From Alicycliphilus denitrificans K601 (lineage in GTDB: Bacteria > Pseudomonadota > Gammaproteobacteria > Burkholderiales > Burkholderiaceae_C), in NCBI RefSeq assembly GCF_000204645.1, contig NC_015422.1, positions 2,249,001 through 2,313,000 of the forward strand: DNA of 64,000 nt. Direction: 5' to 3'. Every line of letters begins with the position of its first letter. The stretch's first letter is position 1. The notes under the pieces are model-generated. The model was given only the letters and a program-made list of their open reading frames with translations, was not told the origin of the DNA and made no database searches. Below are positions 56,726 through 64,000 of the stretch, in pieces. Position numbers and translations under genes: made by a program.

Positions 56726-56759
56726 AAAAAGCCCGCAGGCAACTGGTGCTTGCGGGCTT
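56726..56759 (-). terminator. gltA terminator
   Basis: On the minus strand aagcccgca (56759-56751) and tgcgggctt (56737-56729) pair around a 13-base loop, followed by TTTT. It is 55 bases after the gltA stop, and past it begins the island remnant. Confidence 0.85.
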
Positions 56760-56813
56760 GTAAGCGCCTAAATCCTCTCCAAGCGGCCTGCGCGAAGGCA
56801 GGCGCTGGCAGGA

Positions 56814-58109
56814 TCAGGGCACGTCGCGGCGCGGCGAGCCGGTGAAGAGCTGGCGCGGGCGGCCGATCTTGTACTCGGGGTCGCCGATCATCTCGTTGAG
56901 CTGGGCGATCCAGCCCACGGTGCGGGCCAGTGCGAAGATGCCGGTGAACAGGTTCACCGGGATGCCGATGGCGCGCTGTACGATGCCGGAGTAGAAGTCC
57001 ACGTTCGGGTAGAGCTTGCGCTGCACAAAGTAGTCGTCTTCCAGCGCGATCTTCTCGAGCTGCTTGGCCAGCGCGAACAGCGGGTCCTTCTCCAGGCCCA
57101 GCTCGGCCAGTACCTCGTTGCAGGTCTCTTGCATGAGCTTGGCACGCGGGTCGTAGTTTTTGTACACGCGGTGGCCGAAGCCCATGAGCTTGACGCCGGA
57201 GTTCTTGTCCTTGACCTGTTCCATGAACTCGCCCACCTTTGCCACGCCGCCGTTGGCCTGCAGGTGCTCGAGCATGTTCAGGCAGGCCTCGTTGGCGCCG
57301 CCGTGTGCCGGGCCCCACAGGCAGGCCACGCCGGCGGCAATGGCGGCAAACGGGTTCGTGCCCGAGGAGCCGCACAGGCGCACGGTGGAGGTGGAGGCGT
57401 TCTGCTCGTGGTCGGCATGTAGGATGAAGATGCGATCCATTGCACGCTCGATCACCGGGTTGACCTTGTAGTCCTCGCAAGGCGTGCCGAACATCATGCG
57501 CAGGAAGTTGCCGGCGTAGGACAGCTCGTTGCGCGGGTACATGAAGGGTTGGCCGACGCCGTACTTGTAGGCCATGGCCACCAGCGTGGGCAACTTGGAG
57601 ATCAGGCGGATGGCCGAGATGTGGCGGTGCTCGGGGTTGTTGATGTCGGTGCTGTCGTGATAGAAGGCCGACAGCGCGCCGATCAGGCCCGTGAGCACGG
57701 CCATCGGGTGAGCATCACGACGGAAGCCGCGCAGGAAGAACTGCATCTGCTCGTGCACCATGGTGTGCTTGAGCACCAGCTTGTGGAAGTCGTCGCGCTG
57801 GCCGGCGTTGGGCAGCTCGCCGTTGAGCAACAGGTAGCACGTGTCCAGGTAGTCGCACTTGGTGGCCAACTGCTCGATGGGGTAGCCGCGGTACAGCAGC
57901 TCGCCCTTGTCGCCGTCGATGTACGTGATGGCCGACTGGCAGGAGGCGGTGGACAGAAAGCCCGGGTCATAGGTGAACATGCCCGTCTGGCCGTACAGCT
58001 TGCGGATGTCGATCACATCCGGGCCGATGCTGCCCTGGTACACGGGAAGCTCGACGCTCGGGCTGCCGTTGCTGAACGAGAGCGTCGCTTTGTTGTCTGC
58101 CAGTTTCAT
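56814..58109 (-). CDS. gltA: Citrate synthase
   Basis: 431 residues from the ATG at 58109 ([20 protein letters not shown]); an earlier in-frame start exists 54 bases upstream but has no family match. Condenses oxaloacetate and acetyl-CoA. Catalytic regions: [15 protein letters not shown] (His), [15 protein letters not shown] (His) and NVDFYSGIV (Asp). The type II (Gram-negative hexameric) N-terminal domain is present. Last gene of the sdhCDAB-sdhE-gltA unit, 46 bases after sdhE. Confidence 0.98.
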   Translation of the reverse strand: MKLADNKATLSFSNGSPSVELPVYQGSIGPDVIDIRKLYGQTGMFTYDPGFLSTASCQSAITYIDGDKGELLYRGYPIEQLATKCDYLDTCYLLLNGELPNAGQRDDFHKLVLKHTMVHEQMQFFLRGFRRDAHPMAVLTGLIGALSAFYHDSTDINNPEHRHISAIRLISKLPTLVAMAYKYGVGQPFMYPRNELSYAGNFLRMMFGTPCEDYKVNPVIERAMDRIFILHADHEQNASTSTVRLCGSSGTNPFAAIAAGVACLWGPAHGGANEACLNMLEHLQANGGVAKVGEFMEQVKDKNSGVKLMGFGHRVYKNYDPRAKLMQETCNEVLAELGLEKDPLFALAKQLEKIALEDDYFVQRKLYPNVDFYSGIVQRAIGIPVNLFTGIFALARTVGWIAQLNEMIGDPEYKIGRPRQLFTGSPRRDVP

Positions 58110-58155
58110 TTCCAGTTTCCTTGGGTTGGTTGCTCGGTGGGAGGGAGGGTCTGCC

Positions 58156-58428
58156 TCATGCACGCTGGCGCATTTGCTCCAATACGGCCCTGACCTGGTC
58201 GGTGTCGATTTCGCCTTCCGGTTCCTTGCGCCGCAGCAGCAGGTCCAGCAGATCGTTGTCGGGCAGATTCATCAGCATCGTTACCGCACGCCCCTGGCCG
58301 ACTGTCAGGTTCGCGCCATGGCGCTCAAAAAAGCGCTCGATGAACAGATCGTTCTCGACCAGGCCGCGCCGGCTGCGCCAGCGCAGAACGGCAACATCGC
58401 GTGCATCGAGCAGTGCGTCGTCGGTCAT
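58156..58428 (-). CDS. sdhE: Succinate dehydrogenase assembly factor SdhE
   Basis: 90 residues from the ATG at 58428, with GGAAAG ahead; an alternative ATG lies five codons upstream (58443). The RGxxE motif is in [20 protein letters not shown], followed by the acidic [20 protein letters not shown] typical of the family. It helps attach FAD to SdhA. Location between sdhB and gltA is usual in betaproteobacteria. Confidence 0.93.
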   Translation of the reverse strand: MTDDALLDARDVAVLRWRSRRGLVENDLFIERFFERHGANLTVGQGRAVTMLMNLPDNDLLDLLLRRKEPEGEIDTDQVRAVLEQMRQRA

Positions 58429-58448
58429 GCTGGCGCTTTCCATGGTGA

Positions 58449-59153
58449 TCAGATGGCGCGGCGCACCATCAGTTCCTTGATCTTGCTGATCGCGGCCGCA
58501 GGCTTGAGACCCTTGGGGCATACATCCACACAGTTCATGATGGTGTGGCAGCGGAACAGCCGGTAGGGGTCCTCCAGGTTGTCCAGGCGCTCGCCGGTGA
58601 CCTTGTCGCGGCTGTCGGCGATGAAGCGGTAGGCTTGCAGGAGGCCTGCCGGGCCGACGAACTTGTCCGGATTCCACCAGAAGCTGGGGCAGGAGGTGGA
58701 GCAGCTCGCGCACAGAATGCACTCGTACAGGCCGTCGAGTTCCTCGCGCTCCTCAGGCGACTGCAGGCGCTCCTTGGAGGGCGACGTCGGCTCGTCGTTC
58801 TGCAGATAGGGCTTGATCGAGTGGTACTGGTTAAAGAACTGCGTCATGTCCACGATCAGGTCGCGGATCACGGGCAGGCCGGGCAGGGGCTTGAGGACGA
58901 TGTCGCCCTGCAGCGTCTTCATGTTGGTGAGGCACGCCAGGCCGTTCTTGCCGTTGATGTTCATTGCGTCCGAACCGCACACGCCCTCGCGGCAGGAGCG
59001 GCGGAACGACAGCGAAGGGTCCTGCTTCTTGAGCTTGAGCAGCGCGTCCAGCAGCATGCGCTCATGGCCGTCGAGCTCCACCTGCAGCGTCTGCATGTAG
59101 GGCTTGGCGTCCTTGTCCGGGTCGTAGCGATAGATCTTGAAAGTGCGTTGCAT
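58449..59153 (-). CDS. sdhB: Succinate dehydrogenase iron-sulfur subunit
   Basis: 234 residues. The [2Fe-2S] ligands are in [20 protein letters not shown] and the following AC; the [4Fe-4S] and [3Fe-4S] clusters in [20 protein letters not shown] and [18 protein letters not shown]. It carries electrons from FAD in SdhA to ubiquinone at SdhCD. 28 bases separate it from sdhA. Confidence 0.98.
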   Translation of the reverse strand: MQRTFKIYRYDPDKDAKPYMQTLQVELDGHERMLLDALLKLKKQDPSLSFRRSCREGVCGSDAMNINGKNGLACLTNMKTLQGDIVLKPLPGLPVIRDLIVDMTQFFNQYHSIKPYLQNDEPTSPSKERLQSPEEREELDGLYECILCASCSTSCPSFWWNPDKFVGPAGLLQAYRFIADSRDKVTGERLDNLEDPYRLFRCHTIMNCVDVCPKGLKPAAAISKIKELMVRRAI

Positions 59154-59181
59154 GGTATTTCTTTCGTGGGACTGCGCAGGC

Positions 59182-60987
59182 TTAGAACGTGCGAACCTTC
59201 GGAGGGATGCTGTCCACTGTCAGCGGCTTCATGTTCACCGGCTTGTAGGTCAGGCTGTTGGTCTGGCTGTGCCACAGCGTGTGCTTGAGCCAGTTGACGT
59301 CGTCGCGGCCCAGCGGCGCGGTGGGGTGGTCGGCGGGGTGTTCGTAATCGTCCACCGTGTGGGCGCCGCGGCATTCCTTGCGCGCAGCGGCCGAGACCAT
59401 GGTGGCCTGCGCCACCTCGATCAGGTTGTCTACCTCCAGCGCTTCCATGCGGGCGGTGTTCCAGACCTTGGACTTGTCCTTGAGCCCGATCGAGGAGACG
59501 CGCTCGCGGATGGCGGCGATCTTCTCCACGCCTTCGTCCATGCCCTTTTGCGTGCGGAACACGCCGGCGTGGGACTGCATGGTCTGGCGGATATCGTTGG
59601 CCAGATCCTGTGCGTAGACACCGTCCTTGGAGTCTTCCAACTGGTTCAGGCGCGCCAGCGTGCGGTCGCTGGCATCGGCCGGAACGGCATGGTGGTCGCC
59701 AAAGCCCTTCACGAATTCGACGATGTGCTTGCCTGCGGATTTGCCGAACACCAGCAGGTCCAGCAGCGAGTTGGTGCCCAGGCGGTTGGCGCCATGCACC
59801 GACACTGCGGCACATTCGCCCACGGCGTACAGGCCATTGACGACGTTGTTCTTCTCGCCGTCCCACACCACGACCTGGCCGTGGACGTTGGTCGGGATGC
59901 CGCCCATCTGGTAGTGAATGGTGGGCACCACGGGGATCGGCTCCTTGGTGATGTCCACGTTGGCGAAGTTGTGGCCGATCTCCTCCACCGAGGGCAGGCG
60001 CTTCCTGATGGTGTCCGCGCCCAGGTGGTCGAGCTTCATCAGGATGTAGTCCTTGTTCGGGCCGCAGCCGCGGCCTTCCTTGATCTCCTGGTCCATGGAG
60101 CGCGAGACGAAGTCGCGCGGGGCCAGGTCCTTCAAGGTGGGGGCGTAGCGCTCCATGAAGCGCTCGCCGTTGCTGTTGAGCAGGATGGCGCCTTCGCCGC
60201 GGCAGCCCTCGGTCAGCAGTACGCCCGCGCCGGCCACGCCGGTGGGATGGAACTGCCAGAACTCCAGGTCCTGCAGCGGAATGCCTGCGCGTGCGGCCAT
60301 GCCGAGGCCGTCGCCGGTGTTGATGAAGGCGTTGGTCGATGCGGCGAAGATGCGGCCCGCGCCGCCCGTGGCCAGCAGCACGGCCTTGGCGTGCAGCTCG
60401 TACAGGTCGCCGGTTTCCAGTTCCAGCGCGGTCACGCCGACCACGTCGCCGGCGCTGTTGCGGATCAGGTCCAGTGCCATCCATTCCACGAAGAAGTTGG
60501 TCTTGGACTCGACGTTCTTCTGGTACAGCGTGTGCAGCATGGCGTGGCCGGTGCGGTCGGCGGCGGCGCAGGCGCGCTGCACGGGCTTCTCGCCGTAGTT
60601 GGCGGTGTGGCCGCCGAAGGGGCGCTGGTAGATGGTGCCGTCGGGGTTGCGGTCGAACGGCATGCCGAAGTGTTCCAGCTCGATCACCACGTTGGGTGCC
60701 TCGCGGCACATGAATTCCACCGCGTCCTGGTCGGACAGCCAGTCACCGCCCTTGATGGTGTCGTAGAAGTGGTAGTGCCAGTTGTCCTCGCTCATATTGC
60801 CGAGCGATGCGGATACGCCGCCCTGGGCGGCTACGGTGTGCGAGCGGGTGGGGAAGACCTTGGACAGGCAGGCCACGGAGAGGCCGGCGCGCGAGAGTTC
60901 GAGCGAGGCGCGCATGCCGGAGCCGCCGGCGCCGACGATGACGACATCGAATTTGCGAACGGCAATGTCTTTTTTGGTGTAACTCAT
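59182..60987 (-). CDS. sdhA: Succinate dehydrogenase flavoprotein subunit
   Basis: 601 residues. FAD-binding [20 protein letters not shown] near the start; the covalently flavinylated His in [18 protein letters not shown]; the substrate site [20 protein letters not shown] with active Arg; C-terminal helical domain and [20 protein letters not shown]. It oxidises succinate to fumarate in the TCA cycle. Follows sdhD by 50 bases. Confidence 0.98.
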   Translation of the reverse strand: MSYTKKDIAVRKFDVVIVGAGGSGMRASLELSRAGLSVACLSKVFPTRSHTVAAQGGVSASLGNMSEDNWHYHFYDTIKGGDWLSDQDAVEFMCREAPNVVIELEHFGMPFDRNPDGTIYQRPFGGHTANYGEKPVQRACAAADRTGHAMLHTLYQKNVESKTNFFVEWMALDLIRNSAGDVVGVTALELETGDLYELHAKAVLLATGGAGRIFAASTNAFINTGDGLGMAARAGIPLQDLEFWQFHPTGVAGAGVLLTEGCRGEGAILLNSNGERFMERYAPTLKDLAPRDFVSRSMDQEIKEGRGCGPNKDYILMKLDHLGADTIRKRLPSVEEIGHNFANVDITKEPIPVVPTIHYQMGGIPTNVHGQVVVWDGEKNNVVNGLYAVGECAAVSVHGANRLGTNSLLDLLVFGKSAGKHIVEFVKGFGDHHAVPADASDRTLARLNQLEDSKDGVYAQDLANDIRQTMQSHAGVFRTQKGMDEGVEKIAAIRERVSSIGLKDKSKVWNTARMEALEVDNLIEVAQATMVSAAARKECRGAHTVDDYEHPADHPTAPLGRDDVNWLKHTLWHSQTNSLTYKPVNMKPLTVDSIPPKVRTF

Positions 60988-61037
60988 GGTCGTGGGGAAT
61001 GGGGGCTAAAGGGGGATGCAATGGGCGGTGCTATGGT

Positions 61038-61403
61038 TCACAGGCGCCACAGCACCTGCACGGCCCAGCCGCCGCAGCTGACCAGCCAGATGATCGACAG
61101 GGCTTGCAGCACGAGGCGCAGACCGGCCGGCTTGGCGTAGTCGTACCAGACGCTGCACACGCCCACCCAGGCATGCCAGATCACCGCGACGATGACGGAG
61201 AACGTGAGCGCCTTCATCCACTGCGGCGCGAAGATGCCGGCCCAGGTGTCGTAGCCGATGGGGCCCGAGGTGAACAGCAGCTTGCACAGCACCAGCAGGG
61301 TGAACACGCCGATCAGCACGGCGGTGATGCGTTGCACCAGGAAGTCGCGCCAACCGTAATGGGCGCCGACGACGGTGCGCTTGTAGCCGTAGGTTGCAGA
61401 CAT
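61038..61403 (-). CDS. sdhD: Succinate dehydrogenase membrane anchor subunit
   Basis: 121 residues, three membrane spans: LVQRITAVLIGVFTLLVLCK, LTFSVIVAVIWHAWVGVCSV, and ALSIIWLVSCGGWAVQVLW. The HAWVGVCSVWYDYAKP segment carries the quinone-site Asp-Tyr and a His near haem b. Located between sdhC and sdhA in the operon. Confidence 0.95.
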   Translation of the reverse strand: MSATYGYKRTVVGAHYGWRDFLVQRITAVLIGVFTLLVLCKLLFTSGPIGYDTWAGIFAPQWMKALTFSVIVAVIWHAWVGVCSVWYDYAKPAGLRLVLQALSIIWLVSCGGWAVQVLWRL

Positions 61404-61427
61404 TGTTTTTCTCCTTGGTTTCTCGAG

Positions 61428-61859
61428 TCAGTACAGGCCAAACAGCTTGGCGCCCAGAATCACAGTCAGCATGATGCTGAAGACCAGCGTGGCCGCGGCG
61501 GAGTGGCGGCCAAAGTCCTTGGTCGTCTTGTGTGTCACGTCCAGTACCAGGTGGCGCACGCCTGCGGCCAGGTGGTGCAGGTAGGACCAGATCAGCGCCA
61601 GCACGACCAGCTTGACGAACCAGGCGGGCACGAAGCCGATCCCGGTGGTGAAAGCAGCGGTGAAGCTGCCGAACGAAATTTCGGAAGACACCGATTTGTC
61701 GAACAGCCAGATGATGAAAGGCAGCAACAGGAACAGGATCAGGCCGCTGATGCGGTGCATGCCGGAGACGAGCGCGGCCAGTGGCCAACGGTAGCTCGGC
61801 AGGTCCTTGAAGGCGTGGATGTTGCGGAATTCAGGCCTTTTTTTGGCTAGCTGGGTCAT
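61428..61859 (-). CDS. sdhC: Succinate dehydrogenase cytochrome b556 subunit
   Basis: 143 residues from the ATG at 61859. SGMHRISGLILFLLLPFIIW carries the quinone-site Ser and Arg; YLHHLAAGVRHLVLD carries the haem His. Three membrane spans. First structural gene of the operon; its promoter must lie in the 150 bases up to the regulator gene (61860-62009). Confidence 0.95.
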   Translation of the reverse strand: MTQLAKKRPEFRNIHAFKDLPSYRWPLAALVSGMHRISGLILFLLLPFIIWLFDKSVSSEISFGSFTAAFTTGIGFVPAWFVKLVVLALIWSYLHHLAAGVRHLVLDVTHKTTKDFGRHSAAATLVFSIMLTVILGAKLFGLY

Positions 61860-62009
61860 GGCAAGTGCTTTCGTGGATGTAACTGCGTTGTAATCGTGTC
61901 GGTGCGGACAACCCAAAATTCTATTGCAATGCACCATGGTGCTGTTGCGGCAACTGCGTATTCTGGCCCGCATTGCGCCGCGATGCGGCTGCGCTGGATC
62001 AGTAAGGAG

Positions 62010-62834
62010 TCAACTCAATTCGTTGTAATAGTGGTGTGTATCGGTTCGGTACAGGCCCCGGCGCAGTTCCATGGGGGCGTCGTTGTAGGTGTATGCCAGC
62101 CGCTCCACGCTCAGCAGCGGCGTGCTGCAGGTCACATTCAACCACTGCGCCTGGGTCTCGTCCGGTAGCACGGCGCGTATCTTTTCTTCGGCGCGCACCA
62201 TGCGAACGCCGAAGTCGATCTCGAACATGGCATAGGTGGGGCCCTGGTAATGGGCCATCTGCTCGGCTGTCAGCCCCTTGAACGCCTGGCCGGGCAGCCA
62301 GATGTCCTCAAGGATGGTGGGCACGCCCGTGAACGAGAGGATGCGCTTGATCTGGATCACCGGATCACCGGCGCGCAAGGCGAGTATGCGCGCAACCTCC
62401 ACGCTGGCGCGTGCCCGGCGGCATTCCAGGATGGTGCGCTGAGCAGGGCCTTCGACGCTGGCGTCCCCCTCGTCGGGCAGCAGCTTGAGGAAACGGTACT
62501 GTACCTGGCGTTCGGTATGGGTGGACACGAAGGTGCCCTTGCCCTGACGGCGGGTGACGAGGTTTTCGGCGGCAAGCTCGTCGATGGCCTTTCGCACGGT
62601 CCCCTGGCTCACGCGAAAGCGTGCCGCCAGTTCGATTTCGCTCGGGATGGCCTCGCCGGGCTTCCATTCGCCATGCTGCAGGCTGTGCAGGATGAGGCCC
62701 TTGATCTGCTGATACAGCGGGCTGAAGGCCGGCGTGACGGACCCCACGCTGCCGCTCATGGAGGGCGGGTCTTCGGTGCTGGGCGGGGGAGGGGGCGGCA
62801 TGGCGGTGCGGGCGGTACTATGGAGGCTGATCAT
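62010..62834 (-). CDS. GntR/HutC-family regulator upstream of sdh
   Basis: 274 residues. N-terminal winged helix (PLYQQIKGLILHSLQHGEWK, then AIPSEIELAARFRVSQGTVRKAI) and C-terminal UTRA ligand domain (VIQIKRILSFTGVPTILEDI; LLSVERLAYTYNDAPMELRR). It is in the place where Burkholderiales have a TCA-cycle regulator, between sdhC and the divergent mdh. The start is uncertain: the ATG at 62834 touches the palindrome at 62836-62847; the ATG at 62759 (MSGSVGSVTPAFSPLYQQ) would leave the whole operator in the leader. The effector is unknown, perhaps a TCA acid. Confidence 0.9.
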   Translation of the reverse strand: MISLHSTARTAMPPPPPPSTEDPPSMSGSVGSVTPAFSPLYQQIKGLILHSLQHGEWKPGEAIPSEIELAARFRVSQGTVRKAIDELAAENLVTRRQGKGTFVSTHTERQVQYRFLKLLPDEGDASVEGPAQRTILECRRARASVEVARILALRAGDPVIQIKRILSFTGVPTILEDIWLPGQAFKGLTAEQMAHYQGPTYAMFEIDFGVRMVRAEEKIRAVLPDETQAQWLNVTCSTPLLSVERLAYTYNDAPMELRRGLYRTDTHHYYNELS

Positions 62835-62835
62835 A

Positions 62836-62847
62836 TCTTATATAAGA
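62836..62847. promoter_or_regulatory. Palindromic operator candidate, gntR/mdh
   Basis: tcttatataaga is a perfect 12-base palindrome, and a second half site ataagac follows at 62850-62856, giving overlapping gtcttat/ataagac units. It lies in the gap between the divergent gntR and mdh genes. GntR-type repressors bind short palindromes of this type, so autoregulation and mdh control are likely. Confidence 0.65.
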
Positions 62848-62983
62848 CATAAGACAAATTGACCCTCTGCATGAATCAGCAGTAAACTTGCCCCTTGTTT
62901 TGCGGGGCACGGGCTGCTGATGACTGGCGCTGGTGCCACCTTGCACCAACACCTTTTTTGTCACTTCCTTCTGGAGTCTTTTC

Positions 62984-63970
62984 ATGAGCAAGAAGCCCGT
63001 TCGCGTCGCAGTTACCGGCGCCGCCGGCCAAATCGGCTACGCCCTGCTGTTTCGCATCGCCTCCGGCGAAATGCTGGGCAAGGACCAACCCGTCATCCTG
63101 CAGTTGCTGGAAATCCCCGACGAGAAGGCACAGAACGCCCTCAAGGGCGTGATCATGGAGCTCGAAGACTGCGCCTTCCCGCTGCTGGCCGGCATCGAGG
63201 CCCACAGCGACCCCATGACTGCGTTCAAGGACACCGACTACGCCCTGCTGGTCGGCGCCCGTCCGCGTGGCCCCGGCATGGAGCGCGCCGACCTGCTGGC
63301 AGCCAACGCGCAGATCTTCACGGCCCAGGGCAAGGCGCTGAACGCCGTGGCCTCGCGCAACGTCAAGGTGCTGGTCGTGGGCAACCCCGCCAACACCAAC
63401 GCCTACATCGCCATGAAGTCGGCCCCCGATCTGCCGCGCGAGAACTTTACCGCCATGCTGCGCCTGGACCACAACCGCGCCGCCAGCCAGATCGCCGCCA
63501 AGATCGGCTGCTCCGTGGGCGACATCGAGAAGCTATGCGTCTGGGGCAACCACTCGCCCACCATGTACGCCGACTACCGCTTCGCCACGGTGGATGGCAA
63601 GTCCGTCAAGGACGCCATCAACGACCATGACTGGAACGCCAACGTGTTCCTGCCCACCGTGGGCAAGCGCGGCGCGGCCATCATCGCCGCGCGCGGCTTG
63701 TCGTCGGCCGCCTCGGCCGCCAACGCCGCCATCGACCACATGCGCGACTGGGCTCTGGGCACCAACGGCAAGTGGGTCACCATGGGCATCCCGTCCAATG
63801 GCGAATACGGCATTCCCAAGGATGTCATGTTCGGCTACCCCGTTACCACCGAGGGCGGCAAGTACAAGATCGTCGAAGGCCTGCCCATCGACGCCTTCTC
63901 GCAAGAGTGCATCAACAAGACCCTGGCCGAGCTGCAGGGCGAGCAGGACGGCGTCAAGCACCTGCTGTAA
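62984..63970 (+). CDS. mdh: Malate dehydrogenase
   Basis: 328 residues from the ATG at 62984, with CTGGAG ahead. Oxidises malate to oxaloacetate with NAD+. The Rossmann motif [20 protein letters not shown], the substrate Arg loop [50 protein letters not shown] (Asp) and the catalytic His in [14 protein letters not shown] are all present. Divergent from the GntR regulator; together with gltA and sdhCDAB it makes a TCA-cycle locus. Confidence 0.98.
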   Translation: MSKKPVRVAVTGAAGQIGYALLFRIASGEMLGKDQPVILQLLEIPDEKAQNALKGVIMELEDCAFPLLAGIEAHSDPMTAFKDTDYALLVGARPRGPGMERADLLAANAQIFTAQGKALNAVASRNVKVLVVGNPANTNAYIAMKSAPDLPRENFTAMLRLDHNRAASQIAAKIGCSVGDIEKLCVWGNHSPTMYADYRFATVDGKSVKDAINDHDWNANVFLPTVGKRGAAIIAARGLSSAASAANAAIDHMRDWALGTNGKWVTMGIPSNGEYGIPKDVMFGYPVTTEGGKYKIVEGLPIDAFSQECINKTLAELQGEQDGVKHLL

Positions 63971-63982
63971 TCCGGCGCTTCC

Positions 63983-64000
63983 ATGCTCGACTGGAACCCC
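63983..64000 (+). CDS. Start of a further gene at the right edge (partial)
   Basis: ATG followed by codons for L-D-W-N-P at 63983-64000, 12 bases after the mdh stop. The MxDWNP start is like trans-aconitate methyltransferase (Tam), but six codons are too few for a firm call. Confidence 0.3.

Noticed and set aside
55823..56845. Integrase reading through to 56845 as a full 340-residue gene
   Set aside because: Residues after about 281 do not look like integrase and come from the gltA terminator and the antisense of gltA; catalytic HxxR and Tyr are absent.
59137..61140. A 667-codon open frame antisense to sdhA and sdhD
   Set aside because: Shadow frame; the sense strand encodes textbook SdhA and SdhD.

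Overview
The window reads as a chromosome segment of a GC-rich betaproteobacterium. The gene orders smpB|ratA-rnfH-DUF4124|guaB-guaA on the left and mdh|gntR-sdhCDAB-sdhE-gltA on the right are typical of Comamonadaceae (Acidovorax, Delftia, Comamonas and relatives). The genus is inferred from gene order and protein recognition, not computed. A mobile, metal-resistance island of about 50 kb lies between the two housekeeping blocks.

Left core (1-6261): the end of an ECF sigma/anti-sigma pair, a small secreted repeat protein, smpB, ratA, rnfH, a DUF4124 protein, guaB and guaA. Right core (56814-64000): gltA, sdhE, sdhB, sdhA, sdhD, sdhC and a GntR/UTRA regulator on the minus strand, with mdh divergent from the regulator.

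Island (6262-about 56665): the last codons of guaA form an attachment core (gatcgagtgggagtgaa) found again at 55506. A related integrase-leader sequence follows both copies, so two related guaA-specific elements appear to have been integrated in tandem. The left element has lost its integrase to an IS21-family copy. The right element survives only as an integrase truncated before its catalytic HxxR and Tyr. Two apparently identical 2501-bp IS21-family copies (6542-9042 and 52518-55018, inverted to each other, no target duplications seen) bracket the island.

Inside the IS21 pair, from left to right: a remnant of tandem overlapping tyrosine recombinases (RIT-like) that cut radC; a plasmid/ICE-type backbone (two DUF2958 proteins, DUF932, a long ParB-like protein, DUF736, an XRE regulator, DUF2285, an excisionase-like HTH, RepA, iterons, ParA, DUF2840, TraF-type peptidase, DUF3363 relaxase); a mer transport cluster lacking merA and a DMT permease with a His-rich tail, both set into that backbone; and a 1319-bp IS3-family insertion with a 3-bp target duplication. 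No coupling protein or mating-pair genes are present: the backbone stops after the relaxase at an IS fragment, where a copper island begins.

Copper island (29637-52517): a multicopper oxidase, DUF4148 and copSR face left. copA, copB, a cupredoxin, a CusF-like chaperone, a Met-rich protein, DUF2933, an isoprenylcysteine-methyltransferase-like membrane protein, an HMA chaperone, a DUF3141 protein, a cytochrome c, a His-rich copper P-type ATPase, two small membrane/metal proteins and cusCBA face right, followed by a LysR gene cut by the second IS21 copy. Together they cover periplasmic Cu(I) oxidation and sequestration, cytoplasmic export by the ATPase, and trans-envelope efflux by CusCBA under CopRS. 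The least explained parts are the DUF3141/cytochrome c/methyltransferase genes inside the copper operon and a family of conserved intergenic hairpins in the ICE backbone.
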